A DNA stretch of 64,000 bases from Myxacorys californica WJT36-NPBG1 (lineage in GTDB: Bacteria > Cyanobacteriota > Cyanobacteriia > Leptolyngbyales > Leptolyngbyaceae): NCBI GenBank assembly GCA_019359315.1, contig JAHHHO010000019.1:25396-89395 (forward strand). The letters are read 5' to 3'. Under the pieces are notes generated by a model. That model was not told where the DNA came from. It ran no database searches and saw only the letters and a program-made list of their open reading frames with translations. Made by a program: the position numbers and the translations under genes. Positions 45,113 to 53,635 of this stretch are shown here, piece after piece; position 1 is the stretch's first letter, and every line of letters starts with the position of its first letter.

Positions 45113-45889
45113 CTACTCTTCAGCAACCGTCATTAAGTTTTGAAGCAGATTCAGTCCTTTCTTGACCTGCCGAGAGACTGTTACGGCGCTAATTCCTAAC
45201 CGCTCTGCTGTTTCTTTCTGAGTTAAATCATATAAAAAGACAAACTCGATAACCTGTCGTGTCCGCATTTCTAGCTGAACGAGTGCCTGTTGAAGCCGAA
45301 GTTGATCTTCTTGAGCAAGTTGAAAACTACGGTATTGGGTGTCAGGTACAAGATCGCCTAAAGAGGCAGTTCCTTCATCTTCATCACCGATCGGGGCATC
45401 TAGACTCAACAGCGATCGATTCTGAGACGCAAGTTTAATGTCTTGCCACTCCACGAGCGGGATCTCTAACGCTGCGGCAATTTCAAGATCACTCGGATGA
45501 CGGTGCTGTTCTGACTGAAACTCTCGAATCATCCACACCGCCTGCCGCTGCAAGGCTTGCCAACGCCTAGGAATGCGAACTGATGGACTCTTATCTCGGA
45601 GGTAGTGCTGAATTTCACCTCGAATGTAAGGAATCGCGAAAGAACTAAAGGCGTGTCCTTTAGAAATGTCGAAGCGCTCAACGGCTCGAATTAACCCAAT
45701 GCACCCAACTTGGAGCAGGTCCTCATAGCTTTCTGTACATTGATTAATCCAGTGATGAGCTTCTTTTCGGACTAAACCAAAATTAAGTTCTACAAGCTGA
45801 TTGCGAGTCTCCGAGGAAGGAGCAACTTGATAGTCTCGCAAACGGTGTAGAGTTTCACTCCTCAATTCACCTGCAACAAAATTTGGCAT
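45113..45889 (-). CDS. sigF: Group 3 RNA polymerase sigma factor, SigF type
   Basis: A 258-residue alternative sigma factor. Region 2 has YEDLLQVGCIGLIRAVERFD and AFSSFAIPYIRGEIQHYLRD; region 3 has RHPSDLEIAAALEI; region 4 ends with LTQKETAERLGISAVTVSRQ, the helix-turn-helix for the -35 element. The protein matches cyanobacterial SigF, which in Synechocystis controls pili, motility and surface layers. ATG 45889 lies in a region with no overlapping gene. A probable lipoprotein gene follows. Confidence 0.9.
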   Translation of the reverse strand: MPNFVAGELRSETLHRLRDYQVAPSSETRNQLVELNFGLVRKEAHHWINQCTESYEDLLQVGCIGLIRAVERFDISKGHAFSSFAIPYIRGEIQHYLRDKSPSVRIPRRWQALQRQAVWMIREFQSEQHRHPSDLEIAAALEIPLVEWQDIKLASQNRSLLSLDAPIGDEDEGTASLGDLVPDTQYRSFQLAQEDQLRLQQALVQLEMRTRQVIEFVFLYDLTQKETAERLGISAVTVSRQVKKGLNLLQNLMTVAEE

Positions 45890-46409
45890 GACGAAGTTCA
45901 GTGGGTAGAGCAGTCGCTAACATTACGTCAACTCATGTCGATGCTTGCGCTGAGAATTGTGCTGCGACACATAGCGCCTAGCGGTAATACAAGGTTGAAA
46001 TCGAGGAAGACTGACGCGATCGTAGGGAGCTTGGCAAAGCCATTTTTTCCGAAATTGCGCTCTGCGCTAATCACGGTCAAAAACGTTCTATTCTTAAAAC
46101 TCAACAGACTCTACAGCTAGGGGCTACTGAAGCTAGTTGTATTAATTCAAACTTATTTCTTTGCTTCTACTACTTACAACTGCATTTCCACTGAGATATG
46201 AATTTGTGAATGGGTTGTATCCATTAAGTGCTTTATAAGGCGCTATTACTCTAGAAAGACTCAATCTAGAAGGTTCTGTAGAGATTTGACAATAAATCTA
46301 AGCAATAAAAAAGGGGCTAGTTGAAAGCCCCAAAAATCAGAGTATTAATCTAATGTTCTACTCACAAACTTAATGATTTGCAACAGAACACGTTGTCACT
46401 ACTGAAGCA
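45890..46409. other. Spacer with psbO terminator and a dispersed repeat
   Basis: About 520 bases without a supported gene. It contains the psbO terminator at 46307-46332 and a short element GGGAGCTTGGCAAAGCCA at 46025-46042 that recurs near 48069. Frames here are shadows. Confidence 0.5.
46307..46332 (-). terminator. Intrinsic terminator of psbO
   Basis: On the minus strand GGGGCT and AGCCCC flank a TTCAACT loop and are followed by TTTTTT. Confidence 0.85.
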
Positions 46410-47237
46410 TCAAACTTCAGGCGCAACTTGCGCATAAAACAGTCCGCGAATTTTCACATCACTTGCGGCATGAGATCCCATGTCGGTTTCAGAAGGCTGA
46501 ACACTCTCGAATGTTCCTGCGATTTCTCCAGTTGCGCTGTCAATTTTAGCAACTTGTAAAGAAATCACTCCTTTGTCCAACTGAAACTGCTTGACGTTCT
46601 CTTTGAGCAGTTCCTCGCTGTCCGCACCCCCTGGTAGAGCGACCGCATTATCGTATCCAGTCGTTAAGCCACGACCCTTTGGATCAAGGAAGTTAGACGT
46701 CCGGTAAGACGGAACGCGGAATTCACCCGTCAAGTCAGTAGATGTATTGATGTTTCCTGAACCTGGTTCGCTAGTCGCCACTAAACCTTTAATGGTAAAT
46801 AGAAATGGAACCCGCTCTCCACCCGGTAGCTGAACAGTAACAGGTTGGAAATCAAGCCCGTCTTCCTCAACAAACGTCAGACTCCCGTCGGAGTTGATCT
46901 TCAATTTGCCTGATACTGCATCAATTGACGATGTGTAGCGAGTCATCACTTTAGCAGGAATGAACTCAGCTTCCTTGCGCTTGTTTGAGCTTTCCTCTCT
47001 TACAAAGAAAGTGGTCGGCTGCAAGCACAAGTTGTTAATAGAATAGGTTTTGCTGCTGTCAAGCGGAAGCGAACCGCGAGACGTTTCTTCGAGTTGTGGA
47101 CAGGAGTTAGCCAATCCTGTATTTCGGATTTGCTCATAGGTTAACCCTTCCGTACTAGCGGCGGGAGCTTCACTACAAGCAGTTAGCACACTTAGGCAAA
47201 ATGCCAGAAATGTGACGATTAAAGCGCGATACCTCAT
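46410..47237 (-). CDS. psbO: Photosystem II manganese-stabilising protein PsbO
   Basis: A 275-residue extrinsic lumenal subunit that stabilises the oxygen-evolving manganese cluster. A signal peptide with hydrophobic ALIVTFLAFCLSVLTAC starts the precursor; the Cys pair NSCPQLEE and NNLCLQPT forms the PsbO disulfide. Conserved blocks are LTYEQIRNTGLANSCP, GGERVPFLFTIKGLVA and DPKGRGLTTGYDNAVALP. ATG 47237 has GAGG six bases upstream. The C-terminus is complete (IRGLFYAQVAPEV). Confidence 0.97.
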   Translation of the reverse strand: MRYRALIVTFLAFCLSVLTACSEAPAASTEGLTYEQIRNTGLANSCPQLEETSRGSLPLDSSKTYSINNLCLQPTTFFVREESSNKRKEAEFIPAKVMTRYTSSIDAVSGKLKINSDGSLTFVEEDGLDFQPVTVQLPGGERVPFLFTIKGLVATSEPGSGNINTSTDLTGEFRVPSYRTSNFLDPKGRGLTTGYDNAVALPGGADSEELLKENVKQFQLDKGVISLQVAKIDSATGEIAGTFESVQPSETDMGSHAASDVKIRGLFYAQVAPEV

Positions 47238-47683
47238 GGTCAACCTCAAAGTCAATGTAAAAAAGTCCTAGCAGTGCGTTCGGGTCGGTCTGACATTATC
47301 TGACAGTAAGGAAGGGGTATGACCTTAATCACCGCCTTGACAAAGCGGTTACTCCTTGAAAAATGACATCTCAGATTTCGTGCCATAAGTGTCAGGAAAA
47401 ATCCCTAAGCGGCTGTCAGGTGTGATGGAATTTCTATAAATTCTGAAGATGATTCAAATCAAACCTCTCATAGCATTTTACAGACTTTAGTAAACTTTTT
47501 AAGAATCCAACTTTGTAAAACAGATTTATAAAGAAACCACTCCCTTTCAGCTACGTTTAGGGATTTGCAAACTAGTTTTCGTCAAGCACATTTTACAAAT
47601 CGAAATAAGGTACTCTAAATCAGCTTGATCACCATTGCCCTAGTCTGTAAAACCACGGTCAATGTTTCAGAGGATAAAGATTT
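47238..47683. other. Divergent promoter region of psbO and the 116-residue gene
   Basis: About 446 bases. It should contain the psbO promoter and leader and the promoter of the plus-strand gene at 47684. No RNA, repeat or gene is recognised. Confidence 0.5.
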
Positions 47684-48034
47684 ATGAGTTATGACGGAGA
47701 GCCTAGAGTGATAGGAGAATCACCAGAGCTAGAACAAATTAGAAGGTCAGTTAAGCAGATTGCGGGGGAATCACGAGGAGACACGCTAGAGCTACTGTCT
47801 TTGCTTAGATTCTTGGAAAGTCTGCATCGTGAGATCAGCGAAGGGTTGTTTCAGGACTCGTTACCCAATAATCGGCAAGCGCTTTATGCTTTGCTAAAAG
47901 ATATTGAGGCAAATGGAGGATGGCCTTACATCTGCAGAATGCGGATTCAAGCATTTCTGAAAAATTTGGAGGGGGATACAACTCACCCCACAATTGCTGA
48001 AGGACCGGCACCGGATGCTGGCAGCTCTAAATAA
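47684..48034 (+). CDS. Unknown protein, 116 residues
   Basis: A soluble, mostly helical protein: residues 15-90 (ELEQIRRSVKQIAGESRGDT through YICRMRIQAFLKNLEG) look like a helical bundle, followed by a short disordered tail. No family recognised. It lies between psbO and psbM, but this does not show a photosystem role. The start ATG 47684 follows an AAAGATTT leader without a strong Shine-Dalgarno. Confidence 0.6.
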   Translation: MSYDGEPRVIGESPELEQIRRSVKQIAGESRGDTLELLSLLRFLESLHREISEGLFQDSLPNNRQALYALLKDIEANGGWPYICRMRIQAFLKNLEGDTTHPTIAEGPAPDAGSSK

Positions 48035-48143
48035 TTGGGGTTCCATTGAGAAAGCGCCGCGATCCTTCGGAGCTTGGCAAAGCCAATCGCACAATCGATT
48101 CTCGGCGCTTAAAGTATAGATTCACTGAAGTTGCGATCAACTT

Positions 48144-48257
48144 CTACTTATCGTCGGCTTGACGGCTGGCGGTTTGAATGTAAAGAATCAACAAGAAAAC
48201 GCTGGGAACCAGCACAAACAGAATGGTGGCAACAAATCCTAAATCGTTAACTTGCAT
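48144..48257 (-). CDS. psbM: Photosystem II reaction centre protein M
   Basis: A 37-residue single-helix subunit at the photosystem II dimer interface. The sequence opens [20 protein letters not shown] and ends [11 protein letters not shown], matching PsbM throughout. It lies 49 bases after the ferredoxin gene on the same strand and may be co-transcribed. The frame is too short for standard length cut-offs, so it is easy to miss. Confidence 0.93.
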   Translation of the reverse strand: MQVNDLGFVATILFVLVPSVFLLILYIQTASRQADDK

Positions 48258-48306
48258 AAAAAATCAGTCCTTACTAGCTGCTGCATTAACACTTTACAGA
48301 ATACCA

Positions 48307-48699
48307 CTAAGGTTTTGTCTTAACGCTGACCGGTCCGTTAACTAACGCTTGACAGGCTAAACGGTAGGTCTCTGGCTTCTTTTTAAGTTTACGATTCTCA
48401 ACATCGGTACGAGGAGAAAGGCTTTCCATTCCTTCGACAACCTCAATAATGCATGTCCCGCACTGACCGTAGCCGCCACAGTTCATCATTTTGCCTTTGA
48501 AGGTGTACAAATCAATGTTGTTTTCGATCGCTTTGAGGCGTAGATTTGCGCCTTGGGTTGCAAAAACTACTTTGTCTTCCTTCACAAATGTGATGCTGGC
48601 AGATTGGAAGCTGGGTTTTGAAGGCTCTTGAACTATCTCAGCTTCGCGGGATTGTAGATTATCGTTAGGAGATTGAAGATCAGAGTTTACTGGCTGCAT
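48307..48699 (-). CDS. 2Fe-2S ferredoxin
   Basis: A 130-residue plant-type ferredoxin-like protein. A Ser/Gln/Glu-rich N-terminal extension (about 35 residues) precedes the domain. Cluster ligands are in [16 protein letters not shown] (three Cys) and LACQALV (fourth). Sequence differs from the main PetF and resembles ferredoxins found beside psbB in cyanobacteria. It is divergent from psbB and just upstream of psbM. Its electron partner is unknown. Confidence 0.88.
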   Translation of the reverse strand: MQPVNSDLQSPNDNLQSREAEIVQEPSKPSFQSASITFVKEDKVVFATQGANLRLKAIENNIDLYTFKGKMMNCGGYGQCGTCIIEVVEGMESLSPRTDVENRKLKKKPETYRLACQALVNGPVSVKTKP

Positions 48700-49073
48700 A
48701 AGGGTCGCTCTTCAAAAAAACGTGACTCGTCGGGACAATCAAACAGAGGCATCAACAATGGGATGTGGATGTATTGATATGTGTAAAAGTTAAGAAATGT
48801 TAATAGCTCAAGTGTAACGTTTATCAATTGTTCAGGCAAATTAGATTTGCTTGCAATCGCCTCTAACACTGGTTACACTTCTTTATACACTTTGATTTTC
48901 CCAAATACACGGTCAACCTGTCTACATACTTTCAAGGGGAGAGTATTAAGAGGCAGACATGGCACGGTTAGAAGTCGGCTCTAGTCTGGTAAATTTACCA
49001 ATATCCGGCACTTTTAACAAAAGGCTGAAAGAAGCGTTGCAGTAGACGTAATTTATTAGGAGGAGCGTAGTCA
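48700..49073. other. Divergent promoter region of ferredoxin and psbB
   Basis: About 374 bases between divergent genes; both promoters should lie here. AGGAGGAG is placed directly upstream of psbB, a near-ideal ribosome binding site. No RNA or small gene is recognised. Confidence 0.5.
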
Positions 49074-50606
49074 ATGGGACTACCCTGGTATAGAGTTCAC
49101 ACCGTCTTGATTAATGATCCAGGACGGTTGATTGCAACTCACTTGATGCACACCGCACTCGTTGCGGGCTGGGCAGGATCAATGGCACTTTACGAGCTTG
49201 CGATCTTTGATCCCAGCGATCCAGTTCTAAACCCGATGTGGCGGCAAGGCATGTTTGTGTTGCCGTTCATGTCGCGCTTAGGAGTCACCTCATCTTGGGG
49301 TGGCTGGAGCATCACGGGTGAGAGTTTTACAGACCCTGGCTATTGGTCATTTGAAGGGGTTGCGATCGCGCACATCATTCTGTCGGGTCTGTTGTTCTTA
49401 GCGGCTTGCTGGCACTGGGTTTACTGGGATTTAGAACTCTTCAGAGATCCCCGCACGGGCGAGCCTGCATTAGACTTGCCGAAAATGTTCGGCATTCACT
49501 TGTTCCTGTCGGGATTACTTTGCTTCGGGTTCGGAGCATTTCACCTAACTGGGTTGTTTGGTCCAGGCATGTGGGTATCTGATGCCTACGGATTGACCGG
49601 GCACGTGCAGCCTGTCGCGCCAGAATGGGGTCCAGCCGGATTTAACCCATTCAATCCAGGTGGCGTCGTGGCTCACCACATTGCGGCGGGTGTAGTCGGG
49701 ATTATTGCTGGACTATTTCACCTGAGTGTGCGCCCACCAGAGCGTCTCTATAGAGCCTTGAGAATGGGTAATATTGAGACCGTTTTGGCAAGCAGTATTG
49801 CGGCGGTATTCTTCGCAGCGTTTGTCGTGGCAGGCACGATGTGGTACGGAAACGCAACCACTCCGATCGAACTGTTTGGTCCGACTCGCTATCAGTGGGA
49901 TAGCGGTTATTTCGGGAAGGAAATTCAGCGTCGGGCTCAAAGCGACATTGCTGATGGTGCAAGCATCCAACAGGCATATGAGCAGATCCCTGAGAAACTG
50001 GCGTTCTATGACTATGTTGGCAACAGCCCCGCAAAAGGTGGTTTGTTCCGTACCGGTCAGATGAATAAGGGAGATGGTATTGCTCAAAGCTGGCTCGGAC
50101 ATCCGGTGTTCAAAGATAGCGAAGGCCGTGAGCTGTCTGTTCGTCGTCTGCCGAACTTCTTCGAGAACTTCCCTGTTGTGCTTCAGGACGAAGATGGCGT
50201 GATTCGGGCGGACATTCCGTTCCGTAAGGCGGAATCGAAGTACAGCTTTGAACAAGCTGGCGTCACGGTAAGTTTTTACGGCGGTAAGCTCGATGGTCAA
50301 ACGATCAGCGATCCAGCTGTTGTGAAGCGCTATGCCCGTGCTGCTCAGTTAGGCGAGCCGTTTGAATTTGATCGTGAAACCCTCAACTCGGATGGTGTGT
50401 TCCGCACCAGCCCTAGAGGATGGTTTACCTTTGGTCATGCGGTATTTGCGCTGCTCTTCTTCTTTGGTCATATTTGGCACGGTTCTCGTACCATCTTCCG
50501 GGATGTGTTTGCGGGTATCGACCCAGATATGTCAGAAGAGCAAGTTGAGTGGGGCTTCTTCCAGAAGTTGGGAGACAAGTCTACTCGTCGGAAAGAGCCT
50601 GTGTAA
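49074..50606 (+). CDS. psbB: Photosystem II CP47 core antenna protein
   Basis: A 510-residue, six-helix chlorophyll-binding protein that funnels excitation to the photosystem II reaction centre. The start [20 protein letters not shown] and histidine-bearing helices ([60 protein letters not shown]) are fully conserved; the large lumenal loop lies between residues about 260 and 450. The end [20 protein letters not shown] is intact. AGGAGGAG precedes the start. Confidence 0.98.
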   Translation: MGLPWYRVHTVLINDPGRLIATHLMHTALVAGWAGSMALYELAIFDPSDPVLNPMWRQGMFVLPFMSRLGVTSSWGGWSITGESFTDPGYWSFEGVAIAHIILSGLLFLAACWHWVYWDLELFRDPRTGEPALDLPKMFGIHLFLSGLLCFGFGAFHLTGLFGPGMWVSDAYGLTGHVQPVAPEWGPAGFNPFNPGGVVAHHIAAGVVGIIAGLFHLSVRPPERLYRALRMGNIETVLASSIAAVFFAAFVVAGTMWYGNATTPIELFGPTRYQWDSGYFGKEIQRRAQSDIADGASIQQAYEQIPEKLAFYDYVGNSPAKGGLFRTGQMNKGDGIAQSWLGHPVFKDSEGRELSVRRLPNFFENFPVVLQDEDGVIRADIPFRKAESKYSFEQAGVTVSFYGGKLDGQTISDPAVVKRYARAAQLGEPFEFDRETLNSDGVFRTSPRGWFTFGHAVFALLFFFGHIWHGSRTIFRDVFAGIDPDMSEEQVEWGFFQKLGDKSTRRKEPV

Positions 50607-50617
50607 AGGTTGTTTAG

Positions 50618-50658
50618 AAGGTCTAATCGAGATGTAAACATTCCCGATTAGACCTTTT
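50618..50658 (+). terminator. Intrinsic terminator between psbB and psbT
   Basis: AAGGTCTAATCG pairs perfectly with CGATTAGACCTT over a 14-base loop and ends in TTTTG. The U-tract is short, so partial read-through into psbT is possible. Confidence 0.7.
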
Positions 50659-50700
50659 GAATTTCGGTAGACTGAACTAAAGTCACTAGGACATTCTGAT

Positions 50701-50796
50701 ATGGAAAGCGTTGCTTACATTCTCATTCTTGCCTTGGCACTAGGCGTACTCTTTTTTGCGATCGCCTTCCGGGAACCGCCTCGGATTGGCAAATAG
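50701..50796 (+). CDS. psbT: Photosystem II protein T
   Basis: A 31-residue single-helix subunit near the photosystem II dimer interface. The sequence opens [20 protein letters not shown] and ends REPPRIGK, with the FREPPRI signature. It follows psbB by 94 bases, the conserved order in cyanobacteria and plastids. psbH and psbN are not next to it here. A strong terminator follows. Confidence 0.95.
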   Translation: MESVAYILILALALGVLFFAIAFREPPRIGK

Positions 50797-50818
50797 GGCG
50801 AAGACGCCCGATCATTGA

Positions 50819-50862
50819 AGCCTGTCTAGCGCTGATATGTTTAGCTAGACAGGCTATTTTTT
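50819..50862 (+). terminator. Intrinsic terminator of psbT
   Basis: AGCCTGTCTAGC pairs perfectly with GCTAGACAGGCT over about 12 bases and is followed by ATTTTTT. Confidence 0.85.
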
Positions 50863-50925
50863 GAGCAGATTTTGAGTCCAGGGTCTACACTAAACCTGAG
50901 ATATTGAGTTCTCTGTAACAGCGAC

Positions 50926-51531
50926 GTGAATATTTCTCACCAGCAAGATCTACCAGAATCGTTTTCGGAAGCGCATTATTTGGTTCGCGCCATTCGGCAA
51001 CAAGATTTGTTTGAGGCGGCGGGAGTGTTAGCAGACAGCTTTCCGCTCAATCCAGAGTTTTTGCGCTGGCTGATTCCAGTCATGCGCATCGGCATTTATG
51101 AAGATTTGCGGAGTCGGTTGCGGACTGCTTCGCCTCACTACGCCTGCTTAGTTGCGGTAGATATGTCAAGATCGTCAGGAACGGAAGAAGATTGTCTGGT
51201 GGGAACGGTAGAAGTTGGTTTACGAAATGAGAGTCCGTGGCCGATACGGACGAATCATTATCCTTACCTATCTAACTTAGCGGTTCGAGAAGACTATCGA
51301 GGTCGTGGCATTGCCAAGAAGCTATTGGCGACCTGCGATCGTATCGTGACAGGCTGGGGATTTCAGGAGATTTATTTACATGTGCTGGAGACCAATAATT
51401 CAGCGCGACAGCTTTACCTTAAGGCTGGCTATCAGGTAGAAGAAACTCAGAGTGGATGGAGTTCGTTCCTGTTTGGACAACCCCAGCGAATGTTGTTGCA
51501 CAAAAAGCTAGAGAAAAGAACGAATGTTTAG
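50926..51531 (+). CDS. GNAT-family N-acetyltransferase
   Basis: A 201-residue acetyltransferase. Acetyl-CoA binding motif A is LAVREDYRGRGIAKKLLATC (RGRGIA loop) at about 124-143; motif B is YLHVLETNNSARQLYLKAGY. The fold is complete. Substrate is unknown; ribosomal protein, antibiotic and small-amine targets all fit. The start is GTG 50926. It converges on aroK with 18 bases between stops. Confidence 0.85.
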   Translation: MNISHQQDLPESFSEAHYLVRAIRQQDLFEAAGVLADSFPLNPEFLRWLIPVMRIGIYEDLRSRLRTASPHYACLVAVDMSRSSGTEEDCLVGTVEVGLRNESPWPIRTNHYPYLSNLAVREDYRGRGIAKKLLATCDRIVTGWGFQEIYLHVLETNNSARQLYLKAGYQVEETQSGWSSFLFGQPQRMLLHKKLEKRTNV

Positions 51532-51549
51532 AATCTAATGCGCTCGGAT

Positions 51550-52149
51550 CTAATTGGCTTCAGGCGAATGAAGCTGAAAGGGCATTTCTGCGTTCAAGCG
51601 TTCGGTTTGCTGGTCTAACTGGCGCTTTTCTTCGCATTTCTGAGCGATTGCATCGATCGTCTTTCGCGCTACCTGATTGGCAGTATCCGTCTGAGCTACA
51701 GCAATTTTGATATCTGCCTGAGCATACAGAGCTTGGCGCTCAATCAATAGCTGAGTTAGCTTCTCATGGATGTCTTGATGCTGTAAGAGGGGACGAGCCG
51801 AGTCATTTTGAAGGCGCGATCGCAGCACCTCGATCGGCACATCGATCCAAATGATTACGCCATGCCGCAGAAAGCTCCAATTCTCGCGCTTGAGAACAAT
51901 TCCGCCTCCAGTGGCGATTACTTTATTCGTTCTGGCACACACTTCAGCCAGCGTTGCTGTTTCCAACTGCCGGAAAACCGATTCTCCAGATTGGTCAAAA
52001 ATCGCGGGAATGGATTGGCGAGTGGCTTGCTCGATGAATTGATCGGTGTCGATGAACTGATAATCGAAGTGTTGGGCAAGCAGTTTCCCAATCGTGGTTT
52101 TGCCAGATCCCATCATGCCGATGAGATAGAGATTAACACCGTTTAACAT
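51550..52149 (-). CDS. aroK: Shikimate kinase
   Basis: A 199-residue kinase that phosphorylates shikimate in the aromatic amino acid pathway. Walker A is LIGMMGSGKTTIGKLLA; FIDTD (substrate), SGESVFRQLE and VIATGGGIVLK follow; the lid lies around LQNDSARPLL. A 30-residue Gln-rich tail extends past the family core. ATG 52149 is used. It lies downstream of the LapA-like gene and may be co-transcribed. Confidence 0.93.
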   Translation of the reverse strand: MLNGVNLYLIGMMGSGKTTIGKLLAQHFDYQFIDTDQFIEQATRQSIPAIFDQSGESVFRQLETATLAEVCARTNKVIATGGGIVLKRENWSFLRHGVIIWIDVPIEVLRSRLQNDSARPLLQHQDIHEKLTQLLIERQALYAQADIKIAVAQTDTANQVARKTIDAIAQKCEEKRQLDQQTERLNAEMPFQLHSPEAN

Positions 52150-52191
52150 ACAGAATTTAGTACTAAAAATTTAGAATTTAAGACGCCTTGG

Positions 52192-52824
52192 TTAGCGCTG
52201 ATCAGCTTCATCGTCATCTAAGTTGCGATTAGGGGGAATGATCACCCGATAATCGGCATCCACCACATCAGATGAATTAGGTTTTGGCGGCTCTGGATCG
52301 CGATAGCTATAGGAGTAAGTAGAACCTGACCGAGAGCCTGACTTCGGTTCTTGGCGGACTTCATAATCGGTGCGACGGGGTGAAGAGCGGGAATCGCGAG
52401 GTTCGTCCGTCCAGTCGTCAGAGTCATCAAACCAGTCAGAAGCGTCTTCGTCGCCCCAGTCCTCGCTAGTGGAGGATGGTTCCGGTGGAGTCGCTTTCCA
52501 AGCGGTTCGGGGAGACTCGACCGACGGAGTGTAGGAGGGCGGAGTGTAGTAGCTACTAGAGGACGATTCAGATGAGACGCGAGTTGCGGTTGCGCGTCGA
52601 ACAGAACGTCCAGCGGTGAAGCTATTGAGCCTAAACAGGATTGAGATGATGATGGTGGTGAGGACGCCTGCCGCGATCGCGCCTAATACCCAAATTGGCA
52701 GGGGAAAGGCGGGCGATCGCAGCCCCAAAAACACTAGTTGCATTGGGGCAAACCAATTTTGCACCGCAAACAGTGCTAGCGATCCGACAACGACGAGCAA
52801 AACGACTAAACGCAGAAGAGACAT
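52192..52824 (-). CDS. LapA-like membrane protein with acidic tail
   Basis: A 210-residue protein with two N-terminal helices (LRLVVLLVVVGSLALFAVQN and WVLGAIAAGVLTTIIISILF) in the manner of LapA/DUF1049 proteins. The remaining about 130 residues form a disordered Ser, Asp, Trp-rich tail with DEDASDWFDDSDDWTDEPRD. No reaction is known; in other bacteria LapA relatives work in lipopolysaccharide assembly. The tail is unusual for the family and is typical of cyanobacterial versions. The start is ATG 52824. Confidence 0.72.
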   Translation of the reverse strand: MSLLRLVVLLVVVGSLALFAVQNWFAPMQLVFLGLRSPAFPLPIWVLGAIAAGVLTTIIISILFRLNSFTAGRSVRRATATRVSSESSSSSYYTPPSYTPSVESPRTAWKATPPEPSSTSEDWGDEDASDWFDDSDDWTDEPRDSRSSPRRTDYEVRQEPKSGSRSGSTYSYSYRDPEPPKPNSSDVVDADYRVIIPPNRNLDDDEADQR

Positions 52825-52942
52825 CAGGAATCAGCAGTTTACTAAGCTCGTTATCAGCTTATCGCATGGTGCTACAGACAGGCGGCCCATCATCCTGATT
52901 GCAACCGTGCAATGATCAGGATCAGATAATGAAATGAAACGG

Positions 52943-53572
52943 TCAAAGCTCCGCCTCAGTTTCCTTCCATCGTTCGACCTTGACACAATCGATGTCGAAC
53001 TGATCGAGCGCACGAGCCACCACAAAATCGACCAAATCCTCAATGGTTTTGGGATGGTGATACCAGGCTGGAATCGCAGGTACAATTCGAGCGCCAGCTT
53101 CGGCTAAACTCGTTAAATTCTTAAGATGAATCAGACTAAAGGGCGTTTCACGCGGAACGACCACCAGCTTACGCCCTTCTTTAAGCTGCACATCTGCCGC
53201 TCGTTCCAGCAAATCGGAACTGAGTCCGGCAGCTAATTTGGCAGCCGTACTCATGCTACACGGAATGACTAACATTCCCAATGTCCGAAACGAGCCGCTG
53301 GCAATGTTTGCACCCACGTCTCCCCACGGATGACAGGTCAACTTTCCGCCCCGTTCCACGCCGCAGTGTTCGCGCCAAAACGTTTCTTGCAGCGATGGTT
53401 CGGCAGGCATCCGAATCGTGTGTTCGGCTTGCCAAACCATGTAGCTTGCTTTAGAGGCAACGAGTTCGATCGCATAGTCTGCTTCCAGCAGAAACTTTAA
53501 AGCGCGAACAGCGTAAATCAGTCCAGACGCGCCGGAGACACCGATGATGAGAGGACGAGTGATAGGCGACAC
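52943..53572 (-). CDS. ubiX: Flavin prenyltransferase UbiX
   Basis: A 209-residue FMN-binding enzyme that attaches a dimethylallyl group to FMN to make the cofactor of UbiD decarboxylases. The FMN site IIGVSGASGLIYAVRALKFL opens the protein; VIPCSMSTAAKLAAGLSSDL and VVPRETPFSLIHLKNLTSLA are conserved. The start is GTG 53572. It follows the RNase R family gene on the same strand with about 65 bases between. Confidence 0.92.
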   Translation of the reverse strand: MSPITRPLIIGVSGASGLIYAVRALKFLLEADYAIELVASKASYMVWQAEHTIRMPAEPSLQETFWREHCGVERGGKLTCHPWGDVGANIASGSFRTLGMLVIPCSMSTAAKLAAGLSSDLLERAADVQLKEGRKLVVVPRETPFSLIHLKNLTSLAEAGARIVPAIPAWYHHPKTIEDLVDFVVARALDQFDIDCVKVERWKETEAEL

Positions 53573-53635
53573 AGAGAATTTATGGGGTAGAGGTTTCGGA
53601 GTGGGTCGTGCTGGAATCGTGTCCGGCTACCTGAC

